From contig JAQNCT010000001.1 of the NCBI GenBank assembly GCA_029077825.1, positions 62,001 through 126,000 on the forward strand: DNA of 64,000 nucleotides, written 5' to 3'. Below, piece after piece: positions 8,829 through 15,969 of this stretch. Source of the stretch: Acidocella sp. Its GTDB lineage: Bacteria; Pseudomonadota; Alphaproteobacteria; Acetobacterales; Acetobacteraceae. A model generated the notes under the pieces. That model ran no database searches, was not told the origin of the DNA, and saw only the letters and a program-made list of their open reading frames with translations. A program made the translations under genes and the position numbers. Numbering within the stretch: position 1 is the first letter of the stretch; every line of letters starts with the position of its first letter.

Positions 8829-10199
8829 TTAAAGAGAATTAAAGTTCTCGATAGCGGAAAATAATGCACGTAAAGATTGTGCCTCACCACCTTCAGGTCT
8901 GCCAGGCCGCGCCTGATCGTTCCAGCAATAAACATCAATATGCGCCCAGGCAATTTCCTTAGGCACAAAACGTTGTAAGAATAATGCCGCAACAATTGCT
9001 CCAGCGAAAGGTTTCGCCGAAACATTGTTCATGTCAGCAATATTACTATCCAACCAGGAATCATAACCATGCCATAAAGGCAGGCGCCACAACGGATCAT
9101 GCGTGATCTCACCGCCTGTGAGCAGGGAGTTTGCCATTTTGTCATTGTTACAAAACATTGCCGGCAGATCCGGCCCCAGCGCCACGCGCGCCGCACCAGT
9201 CAAAGTTGCAGCATCTATCAGCCAATCGGGCGTTTCCGCCGCAGCTTCCGCCAGCAGATCACATAAGACCAGCCGGCCTTCCGCATCAGTGTTACCAACC
9301 TCCACAGTTTTGCCGGCATGTGTTTGAAGCACATCAGAGGGGCGCATAGCGCGGCCTGAAATGCTGTTTTCCACACAACCAATTCGTACCTGCAAGCGAA
9401 TTGGTAAATCACAAGCCATGATCAATTTCGCAAGGCCCAGCAAAATTGCAGCGCCACCCATGTCTTTTTTCATTCGCAGCATGGCGGCGCTGGGCTTCAC
9501 ATCATAACCGCCGGTATCAAAGCACACGCCCTTGCCGCATAACGAAATTAACGGCGAAGCCGCTGTGGCTTTGCTGCCTTCCCACTCAAATCGCGCGACC
9601 TGTCCAGGCCGTTCCGACCCCGCAGCCACCGCCGCGAGCGCTGGGTAGCGGTTATGTAATTCTGAACCCGTGATAATTTCCGCCCTCGCCCCAAACGCCG
9701 CCGCCATCTGCACAGCGGCTGCCGCCAATTCCTCCGGCCCTAGTAAATTTGGCGGGGTGTTGATCAGGTCGCGGGCAAAACAAACCGCCTCGGCCATCGC
9801 AATGCAACGCGGGCTAACCCCCAGCGGCGATAACAGAGCCGAGCCGCGCTTGCGCGGCTTGAAATGCTCATACGCATAAGCACCAAGGAGAAACCCCAGG
9901 GCCGCCTGCTCAGCATCATAATCACCGGCAACCAATCGCCACACGCTGCCCGCCGGCAAAGCCGAGGCCAAATCGCCGAACACATAGGGGCCTTGCTCGA
10001 CGCCCAGGCCAAGCACCGCACCCGCCAGCCCGGCCTCGCCGGTCAGCAGGCCAAGCTGGCGGGCTGAGCCATCAAAACCATGCGCCTGTAGTACAGCAAC
10101 CTGTGCTGCCGACAGGGTGGATAAAAAAGCCGCCAAAGCTACCGGGCGAACCGCATAAAGCGGTAACGCGCTCGCCTCATTCACCGCCAGACCAAGCAT
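8829..10199 (-). CDS. M17-family leucyl aminopeptidase
   Basis: Two-metal cytosolic aminopeptidase that removes N-terminal residues from peptides. Of the two nearby starts (GTG at 10202, ATG at 10199), the ATG has GGAGG six bases upstream; it gives 456 residues. The catalytic C-terminal domain shows GKGVCFDTGGYDVKP (metal-binding lysine and aspartate), MKKDMGGAA (aspartate), and the family signature NTDAEGRL (aspartate, glutamate and catalytic arginine). The N-terminal domain, about 130 residues, is shorter and less conserved than in PepA. This resembles the alphaproteobacterial leucyl aminopeptidase subgroup rather than PepA itself. Confidence 0.93.
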   Translation of the reverse strand: MLGLAVNEASALPLYAVRPVALAAFLSTLSAAQVAVLQAHGFDGSARQLGLLTGEAGLAGAVLGLGVEQGPYVFGDLASALPAGSVWRLVAGDYDAEQAALGFLLGAYAYEHFKPRKRGSALLSPLGVSPRCIAMAEAVCFARDLINTPPNLLGPEELAAAAVQMAAAFGARAEIITGSELHNRYPALAAVAAGSERPGQVARFEWEGSKATAASPLISLCGKGVCFDTGGYDVKPSAAMLRMKKDMGGAAILLGLAKLIMACDLPIRLQVRIGCVENSISGRAMRPSDVLQTHAGKTVEVGNTDAEGRLVLCDLLAEAAAETPDWLIDAATLTGAARVALGPDLPAMFCNNDKMANSLLTGGEITHDPLWRLPLWHGYDSWLDSNIADMNNVSAKPFAGAIVAALFLQRFVPKEIAWAHIDVYCWNDQARPGRPEGGEAQSLRALFSAIENFNSL

Positions 10200-10267
10200 C
10201 ACGAGCCTCCTATAATGAAGGCACGAATATCAACGAAGCATCGATGCCGCGTCCAGTGCTGAAAGCG

Positions 10268-10531
10268 TTAGCTGACCCGCTGCAGTTCAATCGCCGCCAC
10301 CCGGCCCTCGCGCTGCTGCAGCAAGAACTTCACCTTCTCGCCCTCATTTAGCTTGCGCAATCCGGCACGTTGCACCGCACTGATATGGACAAAAACATCT
10401 TCCCCGCCGGTCTCCGGCGCAATGAAACCATAGCCTTTGCCTGGATTGAACCATTTCACAGTCCCTACCAAAGCACTCAGTCCGGTTGGGTCAGCTTGTA
10501 CGTAGTTAGTCTCGAGTTGTGCCGTTTCCAT
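10268..10531 (-). CDS. Cold-shock domain protein (CspA family)
   Basis: Small single-stranded nucleic-acid-binding protein, probably an RNA chaperone. The ATG at 10531 follows AAAGGTGG and gives 87 residues; a GTG three codons earlier is less well placed. The cold-shock domain begins near residue 22 with [16 protein letters not shown] (RNP1) and continues with [10 protein letters not shown] (RNP2). An N-terminal extension of about 20 residues precedes the domain. The 164 bases between gcrA and this gene could serve as a long leader of the kind found on cold-shock mRNAs, but I see no specific structure. Confidence 0.93.
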   Translation of the reverse strand: METAQLETNYVQADPTGLSALVGTVKWFNPGKGYGFIAPETGGEDVFVHISAVQRAGLRKLNEGEKVKFLLQQREGRVAAIELQRVS

Positions 10532-10695
10532 ATGAACCACCTTTATTCGCCCCCAATAGAGAGCGATGGCTTATTTTATTCCCGGCTTAATCTCCGGATT
10601 TAAAACCTAATCCTTTAATGGCAAAAACGGCAAACGAAATTTTTCCCGAGACAACAAACGCGCCAGGATCACTGGCCAGCCTATCTTTTAAGTGG

Positions 10696-11145
10696 TCAGG
10701 CGGCATCCTCACGGCGGTCGCGCACGCGTACGTAAGCAATCGCGGCATGCTCCTCACAATATGGTTTACCCGCCGTGGCATTGGCATTGCAGAAATGAAA
10801 GCTCGGTTTACCCGGCTCGCCAATCGGCCAGCAGCAAGGCGTCTCACGAGAGCTGCTTTTGGGCGGTGTAACCACTTGGCGCAGCATGGGCACTGGCGCC
10901 CCCATTGAAACTGCCAGCGGTGGCAGGGTCGGCCCCTGGGTACGGCGCGGCGCGGCCACGCGCGGCGCACCATTTTCATTGGTGCCACGGCGGATTGGCG
11001 ACGGCCGGGGTGGCAGGTTAAGGCGGTGCGCTTTGCCCACCACCGCATTTTTTGAAATATTCAGCCGACGGCCGATTTCGGCGGTCGATAGACCCTCGGC
11101 CCAAAGCGCACGCAGCTTCGCAATAATTTCTTCTGACCACTCCAT
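10696..11145 (-). CDS. gcrA: Cell-cycle regulator GcrA
   Basis: Alphaproteobacterial transcription factor that binds sigma-70 holoenzyme and acts at promoters carrying methylated GANTC sites. The N-terminal helix-turn-helix begins MEWSEEIIAKLRALWAEGLS and continues AEIGRRLNISKNAVVGKAHR, the family hallmark. A variable proline-rich linker follows. The C-terminal sigma-binding part keeps CCWPIGEPG, FHFCNA, and PYCEEHAAIAY. Length is 149 residues (Caulobacter GcrA is about 170). The start is preceded by GAGGAGA. The upstream 100 bases contain a perfect inverted repeat and two GANTC sites. It sits two genes from gapR. Confidence 0.96.
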   Translation of the reverse strand: MEWSEEIIAKLRALWAEGLSTAEIGRRLNISKNAVVGKAHRLNLPPRPSPIRRGTNENGAPRVAAPRRTQGPTLPPLAVSMGAPVPMLRQVVTPPKSSSRETPCCWPIGEPGKPSFHFCNANATAGKPYCEEHAAIAYVRVRDRREDAA

Positions 11146-11160
11146 ATCGTGGGGTCTCCT

Positions 11161-11181
11161 CTGTATGCCTACTACATACAG
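11161..11181. promoter_or_regulatory. Inverted repeat in the gcrA leader
   Basis: CTGTATG-N7-CATACAG, seven perfect bases per arm, lies directly upstream of the gcrA ribosome site, ending 16 bases from the start codon. It could be a DNA operator for a dimeric regulator or an RNA hairpin next to the ribosome site. No known family motif was recognised. Confidence 0.5.
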
Positions 11182-11190
11182 TAGCGAAGC

Positions 11191-11231
11191 GACTCGAAAA
11201 CCTCAATATCTAGAACGTCTCTCGCCGAGTC
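11191..11231. promoter_or_regulatory. Two GANTC (CcrM) sites upstream of gcrA
   Basis: GACTC at 11191-11195 and GAGTC at 11227-11231 fall 46 and 82 bases upstream of the gcrA start. GANTC is the CcrM methylation target in alphaproteobacteria, and GcrA acts on methylated sites. Two sites within 41 bases next to gcrA suggest cell-cycle-linked or autoregulatory control. This is inference; chance occurrence cannot be excluded because GANTC is only four fixed bases. Confidence 0.4.
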
Positions 11232-11246
11232 TTTTCTGTGGACAAC

Positions 11247-11759
11247 TTATTTCACGGCCTCATTGGCAAAGGCGCCCCAGAAATCCGCCCGGTTGAGGTA
11301 GCCGGTTTGCGAGCCCACCGCGGCCCGGCACCAGTCAGAAGCGGGCTCACACCCCAACAATACGCCAGATACGCCAAAATCGAGCACCGCCACCAGCCCC
11401 GACTCGGCAGATTTCCCGGCATGCAGGTCAGCCTTGGAAGTCGTGACGATAAAGCCACGGCGGGCGCGGATGGTTGCCATATGCACCCAGCCAGTACCGC
11501 CATCTGGCGCCAATATCTGCCGCCAGACATCAAATTCCCCGATAATTTCAACCGGCAGGCCATCGCGCTGGTAAACCCAGGTTACCGGATACTGAAACCC
11601 CGGCCCGGCACGAACATTCACCTTGTCAGTGCGCAATGAAACAAAGCGTGGCACCGGCAGCTTGCTCACAACCCCAAGGGCTGGGCCAGGGCCAGCGCCC
11701 TCAGGTGCCGCCGTCCAACCCGCCAGCAGCAGTGCCAGCACCAGCAGCCAAAGCCGCAT
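11247..11759 (-). CDS. Exported bacterial SH3-domain protein
   Basis: Predicted periplasmic protein of 170 residues with a signal peptide (MRLWLLVLALLLAGWTAAPEG). A bacterial SH3 domain starts near residue 40: LRTDKVNVRAGPGFQYPVTW, then DVWRQILAPDGGTGWVH. A second, more divergent SH3-like half follows (LHAGKSAESGLVAVLDFGVSG, then CRAAVGSQTGYLNRADFWG). Such proteins usually bind peptidoglycan or protein partners. A TTG start at 11768 is possible, but the ATG at 11759 overlaps the upstream stop as TGATG and lies about 10 bases after AAGG. Its substrate is unknown. It ends about 100 bases upstream of gcrA. Confidence 0.88.
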   Translation of the reverse strand: MRLWLLVLALLLAGWTAAPEGAGPGPALGVVSKLPVPRFVSLRTDKVNVRAGPGFQYPVTWVYQRDGLPVEIIGEFDVWRQILAPDGGTGWVHMATIRARRGFIVTTSKADLHAGKSAESGLVAVLDFGVSGVLLGCEPASDWCRAAVGSQTGYLNRADFWGAFANEAVK

Positions 11760-12520
11760 CAATGGCAAACCTTACAATGCGGGTCACGCTTCAACCGCAC
11801 GGTTCTGAATTGCATGGCCAGCGCATCCCATATCAACAACCGGCCTGAAAGCGTCTCGCCAATGCCCATAATCTCCTTCAGCACTTCGGTGGCCTGCAAT
11901 GTGCCCATTACACCGGTAACCGCACCCAGCACACCCGCCTCGCTGCAACTAGGCACCAAACCCGCCGGCGGCGGTTCAGGATAGAGGCAACGATAGCACG
12001 GGCCATTTGCATCGGCGTGTGGTTTGAATGTTGAAAGCTGCCCCTCAAAGCGCAGCACGGCGGCTGAAACCAAGGTTCGTTTGGCTGCCACGCAGGCGTC
12101 AGCCAGCATGAACCGGGTCTCAAAATTATCCGTGCCGTCGCAAATAATATCGTAAGGTTCAATCAGGGCCCGCACATTCCCGGCATCCAGCCTTACGGCA
12201 AATGTTTCCACCCGCACCAGCGGGTTGATCTCGCTCATCGCCTGCGCCGCTGACTTCACCTTGAGCATGCCAATCCGCGCGGTGGTATGCGCAATTTGGC
12301 GTTGCAGGTTAGAGAGTTCCAGCACATCAGCATCAACAATGCCAATGCTGCCAACCCCGGCGGCGGCCAGATACATGGCCAGCGGTGAGCCTAAGCCACC
12401 CGCCCCCACAACTAACACTTTTGCCGCCTTCAGCCTGGCCTGGCCGGTGCCACCCACCTCACGCAGCAGAATATGCCGCGCGTAGCGATTTATCTCAGCA
12501 TCGGTAAAATCAAAGTCCAA
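11759..12520 (-). CDS. moeB: MoeB/ThiF/HesA-family sulfur-carrier adenylyltransferase
   Basis: E1-like enzyme that adenylates the C-terminus of a ubiquitin-like sulfur carrier such as MoaD or ThiS. It has 253 residues, typical of MoeB. The nucleotide-binding motif is VLVVGAGGLGSPLAMYLA, followed by DADVLELSNLQRQIAH with the conserved arginine and DGTDNFETR with the catalytic aspartate. The zinc site is formed by CYRCLYP and the C-terminal CKVCH. The molybdenum-hydroxylase maturation genes at the right end of the window give it a plausible client pathway, but ThiF activity cannot be excluded from sequence alone. It starts three bases after gapR. Confidence 0.9.
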   Translation of the reverse strand: MDFDFTDAEINRYARHILLREVGGTGQARLKAAKVLVVGAGGLGSPLAMYLAAAGVGSIGIVDADVLELSNLQRQIAHTTARIGMLKVKSAAQAMSEINPLVRVETFAVRLDAGNVRALIEPYDIICDGTDNFETRFMLADACVAAKRTLVSAAVLRFEGQLSTFKPHADANGPCYRCLYPEPPPAGLVPSCSEAGVLGAVTGVMGTLQATEVLKEIMGIGETLSGRLLIWDALAMQFRTVRLKRDPHCKVCH

Positions 12521-12523
12521 AGC

Positions 12524-12787
12524 TCACATGCCAATAGCACGGCGGTAAACATCCAGCAGGGTTTCCTGCTCTTCAATCTCCGCTGGCTCCTGTTTGCGAA
12601 TTCTAATCAGCTGACGCAGCACTTTCACATCAAACCCAGCCGATTTCGCTTCAGAATAAATATCCTTGATGTCCGAGCCAAGCGCTTTGCGCTCTTCTTC
12701 GAGACGCTCAATGCGGTCCACGATGCTGCGCAACCGCTCGCCCGCAACATTTGTCGGTTTTTCGTCAGAGGTGGCATCAAGCGCCAT
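12524..12787 (-). CDS. gapR: GapR-family nucleoid-associated protein (DUF2312)
   Basis: Small coiled-coil protein that in Caulobacter clamps overtwisted AT-rich DNA and aids topoisomerases during replication. Length is 87 residues (Caulobacter GapR is 89). Visible family features are RLRSIVDRIERLEEERKALG, then DIKDIYSEAKSAGFDVKVLR and QLIRIRK. The helical pattern with heptad leucines spans residues 18-65. It lies in a minus-strand run between a DUF1244 gene and moeB, close to gcrA, so two chromosome/cell-cycle proteins share one neighbourhood. Confidence 0.95.
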   Translation of the reverse strand: MALDATSDEKPTNVAGERLRSIVDRIERLEEERKALGSDIKDIYSEAKSAGFDVKVLRQLIRIRKQEPAEIEEQETLLDVYRRAIGM

Positions 12788-12841
12788 AAGTATATCCTTT
12801 AATCTTGGGCCGCACCGGATAGAGCCGCGCGGCCCTGCGGG

Positions 12842-13159
12842 TCAATGGTTGTGCTGCGTGATGGCCTTGGCGAATGCCGCCTGCTTTTCAGCCGAGGCCG
12901 GAGTCTGGTTCTGCGCCTGCCAGTCTTTATAGGGCATGCCATAAATAATCTCCCGCGCATCGGCATCCGCCAGCGTTATTCCAAGCGTGGCGGCGGCCTC
13001 ACGATACCAGCGCGAGAGGCAGTTGCGGCAAAACCCGGCGAGATTCATCATATCGATATTCTGCACATCCGGGCGGCCACGCAAATGTGCGACCAGTGCT
13101 CGGAACGCCGCCGCTTCCAGGGCCTGGGTAGTGGCTTCATCAAAAACCGGCTGACTCAT
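12842..13159 (-). CDS. DUF1244 domain protein
   Basis: Protein of 105 residues, family of unknown function common in alpha- and gammaproteobacteria. The ATG at 13159 has GAGGAGA at a good distance; a longer frame to 13192 overlaps the divergent gene. The conserved core MMNLAGFCRNCLSRWYREAA contains the paired cysteines (Cys-x2-Cys) typical of the family, and GMPYKDW follows. The cysteine pair suggests metal binding or redox activity, but this is not established. It heads the ten-gene minus-strand run ending at xthA. Confidence 0.9.
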   Translation of the reverse strand: MSQPVFDEATTQALEAAAFRALVAHLRGRPDVQNIDMMNLAGFCRNCLSRWYREAAATLGITLADADAREIIYGMPYKDWQAQNQTPASAEKQAAFAKAITQHNH

Positions 13160-13194
13160 GGTATTTCTCCTCACAATTGGGCATATACGCATCC

Positions 13195-14319
13195 ATGGGA
13201 GATGATAACGCCAAATTGCTGCGCGGCATATTCGCCGCCGCCATAGCCGCTGCTAACCCGGCTTTAACGCTGGCCAAACACCTGCCGCCGCCCGGCCCTG
13301 GCCGCAACATCGTGATTGGCGCAGGCAAGGCCGCAGCCTCAATGGCGGTGGCGCTGGAAGCCGCCTGGCCAGATGTAAACATCGAAGGTGTGGTGGTAAC
13401 CCGCTATGGACACTCCCTGTCCACTCACAAAATTAAAGTTTTGGAAGCTGCCCACCCGGTGCCGGATGGTGCCAGTGAAGCCGCCGCCCGCGAGATCATG
13501 GCCCTGGTGCAAGGGCTAACACCGCAGGACCAGGTGATCGCATTGATATCAGGCGGCGCTTCGGCGCTGCTGGCCATGCCCGCCCCTGGCCTGACCTTGG
13601 CGGATAAGCAAATGGTGGCCAAAGCCCTTCTGGACTCGGGGGCGCCCATTGGCACCATGAACCGCATTCGCCAGCAATTATCTGCCGTAAAGGGCGGCAA
13701 ACTAGCCGCCGCCTGCGCCCCGGCCAGGCTGATCACGCTGGCCATCAGCGACGTGCCGGGGGACTCCCCCGCGATCATCGGCTCCGGCCCCACCTGGTAC
13801 GAGGGTGCTGACTACCGGCTGATCGCCACCCCGCAACTGGCCCTGGAGGCCGCCGCCGCTTTTGCCGGGACACATCATATCAAGACCAAAATCCTGGGCG
13901 ACGCGCTGGAAGGTGAATCCGCCGCGTTAGGCCGGAACATGGCTGAACTGGCGCTGGCTGAGTGCCAGCCGGTGCTGCTGCTGTCCGGCGGCGAGACCAC
14001 CGTGACCATCGGCCAAGTCAAGCCAGGCCGTGGCGGGCGCAATAGCGAATTTCTGCTCAGCCTTGCGATCGCCCTGAACGGTGCGCGCAACATCTGGGCC
14101 ATTGCCGGTGACTCCGATGGCATTGACGGCACCGAAGATGCGGCAGGAGCACTGATCCATCCTGACACGCTGACCAGGGCGCGCGCCCTTAACCTAGACC
14201 CAGCGGCCTATCTGGCACGGCATGACAGTTATAGCTTGTTTGCGGCACTGAATGACCTAGTGATTACCGGCCCGACATTAACGAATGTAAATGACATTCG
14301 CGCGATTTTGGTAAGTTGA
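13195..14319 (+). CDS. Glycerate 2-kinase (DUF4147/MOFRL family)
   Basis: Phosphorylates D-glycerate to 2-phosphoglycerate in glyoxylate or tartrate breakdown. It has 374 residues, slightly shorter than the usual 400-450. The N-terminal DUF4147 domain includes IVIGAGKAAASMAVALE and HPVPDGAS, and the conserved ALISGGASALL loop. The C-terminal MOFRL domain includes LLSGGETTVTIG, GRGGRNSEFLLSLA and AGDSDGIDGTEDAAGA. A TTG start 18 bases earlier is possible, but the ATG is preferred. It is divergent from the DUF1244 gene with a 35-base gap. No tartronate or glyoxylate genes are adjacent. Confidence 0.92.
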   Translation: MGDDNAKLLRGIFAAAIAAANPALTLAKHLPPPGPGRNIVIGAGKAAASMAVALEAAWPDVNIEGVVVTRYGHSLSTHKIKVLEAAHPVPDGASEAAAREIMALVQGLTPQDQVIALISGGASALLAMPAPGLTLADKQMVAKALLDSGAPIGTMNRIRQQLSAVKGGKLAAACAPARLITLAISDVPGDSPAIIGSGPTWYEGADYRLIATPQLALEAAAAFAGTHHIKTKILGDALEGESAALGRNMAELALAECQPVLLLSGGETTVTIGQVKPGRGGRNSEFLLSLAIALNGARNIWAIAGDSDGIDGTEDAAGALIHPDTLTRARALNLDPAAYLARHDSYSLFAALNDLVITGPTLTNVNDIRAILVS

Positions 14320-14428
14320 TTAAATATCTTGCAACGCTCTAGGTTATTATCGCTTTGTATGGGTTGGGTATCGCGGCGAATCAGGGTAATTAGCACCAGG
14401 CTTCGCAGCGTATCTCGATTAAAGGCTA

Positions 14429-15097
14429 TTGGCATTGAATTTACTGACTTCTGAAAAATTATCCGGCCGTCCAGCCAAAGCCTGGAGCTTGCCGGGCTTT
14501 TTCATCTTGGCGTGCCTGGCCGGATGTGCGCAGCCGGCCTCGCCGCCCGGGCCACCAGCGCCAGTTGGGCATATATATCAGAGCCTGGTGCCGGTGCCGC
14601 CGCCGCCGCACTGGGTGCATATTAAGCCAGATGACCAGGAACAGCTTCAGACCGCCTTCAACGTCATCGGCCTGAAATCAGCTTTGATGGTCGGCGCGCT
14701 CTCCTGCGGCCAGCAGGACCGCTATGATCAATTCATGCGCGCCTTCCAGCCGCATATTCTGGCTGACCAGCATATGATGGACGCCTATTTCCGCCGGATC
14801 GGCGGCCAGACCAAGGAGGACCAGTTCGTCACCCTGCTGGCCAACAACCAATCAGTCGGCGGCATCGACCAGGGTAAAATCTTCTGCCTGAACAACCAGG
14901 CTGAGTTCGACCGGGTGGCCTCATTCAAAACCCCAGAGGAGCTGGACAGTTTCGTGACTGACCAGTCACCAAACCCACCCGCCGCCACTGAAGCCGCCCC
15001 AGTGGCCACGAGCGTCAAGAAAAAGCTGAAACCAGTCAAACACACCAGCGCGACCAGTGCTGAGAGCAAGTCCGCCGCAGCCAAAACAAATTCTTGA
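14429..15097 (+). CDS. Predicted lipoprotein of unknown function
   Basis: Protein of up to 222 residues. No ATG is available; TTG at 14429 or TTG at 14435 (about ten bases after AAAGG) are the candidates. The segment GFFILACLAGCAQPASPPG is a lipobox with Cys near position 34, so it should be a lipid-anchored envelope protein. A proline-rich tract follows, then a soluble domain of about 110 residues with two cysteines (GALSCGQQDRY and KIFCLNNQ) that could form a disulfide. The C-terminus is a lysine/alanine/serine-rich tail. I do not recognise the domain. The stop overlaps the start of the phosphatase gene (TGATG), so the two are probably coupled. Confidence 0.8.
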   Translation: MALNLLTSEKLSGRPAKAWSLPGFFILACLAGCAQPASPPGPPAPVGHIYQSLVPVPPPPHWVHIKPDDQEQLQTAFNVIGLKSALMVGALSCGQQDRYDQFMRAFQPHILADQHMMDAYFRRIGGQTKEDQFVTLLANNQSVGGIDQGKIFCLNNQAEFDRVASFKTPEELDSFVTDQSPNPPAATEAAPVATSVKKKLKPVKHTSATSAESKSAAAKTNS

Positions 15098-15885
15098 TGA
15101 ACCGCGCCGCGCCAGCGCCATTGCTGAGCGGCGCCCATAATTTTCGCGCCGTCCAGCCCTATAAAACCGCCGACGGACGGATGCTGCGGGCGGGTATAAT
15201 TTACCGCTCGGGCGAATTATCCCGCCTCAGCGACGCCGATCTGGAAATCATCGCCGGACTGAATATCCGCTTGGTTTGTGATTTGCGTACTGGCCGCGAA
15301 CAATCAGAATTCGTTTCGCGCTGGCCCGTAGCCCCGTTGCCTCTGAAACTCGATCTGCCGGATCGCCATGATTCTGATGCCGGGCCGCATAAAATTTTCG
15401 AGCTGATCGCCAGCCACCCAGGCGAAACCGGCGGCCTGCTGGCTATGGATATGCTGTACCGGCGCAAGCCAAAAGCCTTCGCCCGCAGCTTGCAGATCTT
15501 ATTCCAGACGATTCTGGGCGGCAATGGCCTGCCGCTGCTGGTGCATTGTCATGCGGGCAAGGACCGGACCGGCTTTGTGGTGGCCATGCTGCTTGCCGCC
15601 GCCGGCGTGACGCGCAATGACATCATTGAAGACTATATTGCGACATCAAATTATTTTCTGGCCGAAAAAGAGGCGCTGGCACTGGCATCATGGGCCAAGC
15701 GTTCCTTTGGCCAGGAAATAAATCCGGCCGCCGCCAGGCCGATGGTTGCGACGCGCCAGGATTACATCGAGGCCGCCTTGCAGGAGATCGATACCGGCTG
15801 GGGCAGCGTGGATGGCTATTTGCGCGACGCCGTGGGCTTAACCGGCCATGACCGTGAGGCCGTGCAAAATCTGCTGGCTTTGTAA
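15097..15885 (+). CDS. Tyrosine-protein phosphatase (Y_phosphatase3 family)
   Basis: Cysteine-dependent phosphatase of 262 residues. The P-loop signature HCHAGKDRTGFVVA carries the catalytic cysteine and arginine (Cys-x5-Arg). The N-terminal part shows NFRAVQPY, then GIIYRSGELSRLSDADLEII and CDLRTGREQSE, characteristic of this family and of phosphoinositide-phosphatase-like relatives. No signal peptide is seen, so it is probably cytoplasmic. The substrate could be phosphotyrosine or a phosphoinositide-like lipid. It is translationally coupled to the preceding lipoprotein gene and followed by a strong terminator. Confidence 0.9.
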   Translation: MNRAAPAPLLSGAHNFRAVQPYKTADGRMLRAGIIYRSGELSRLSDADLEIIAGLNIRLVCDLRTGREQSEFVSRWPVAPLPLKLDLPDRHDSDAGPHKIFELIASHPGETGGLLAMDMLYRRKPKAFARSLQILFQTILGGNGLPLLVHCHAGKDRTGFVVAMLLAAAGVTRNDIIEDYIATSNYFLAEKEALALASWAKRSFGQEINPAAARPMVATRQDYIEAALQEIDTGWGSVDGYLRDAVGLTGHDREAVQNLLAL

Positions 15886-15914
15886 CAACATCATCCATCG
15901 TCACTCCGGCAAAC

Positions 15915-15947
15915 AAAAACCCTGGCAGTTTCCTGCCAGGGTTTTTT
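15915..15947. terminator. Bidirectional intrinsic terminator
   Basis: The stem AAAAACCCTGGCAG pairs perfectly with CTGCCAGGGTTTTT across a four-base loop (TTTC). The run of T on one side and A on the other gives a terminator in both directions, serving the phosphatase gene (plus) and the convergent ompA-type gene (minus). Confidence 0.95.
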
Positions 15948-15969
15948 CCGATGCAAGTCGCGTTAGATT

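Noticed and set aside
8744-9025. 93-residue protein across the aminopeptidase 3' end
   Set aside because: Overlaps the well-supported aminopeptidase in another frame and lacks a recognisable domain.
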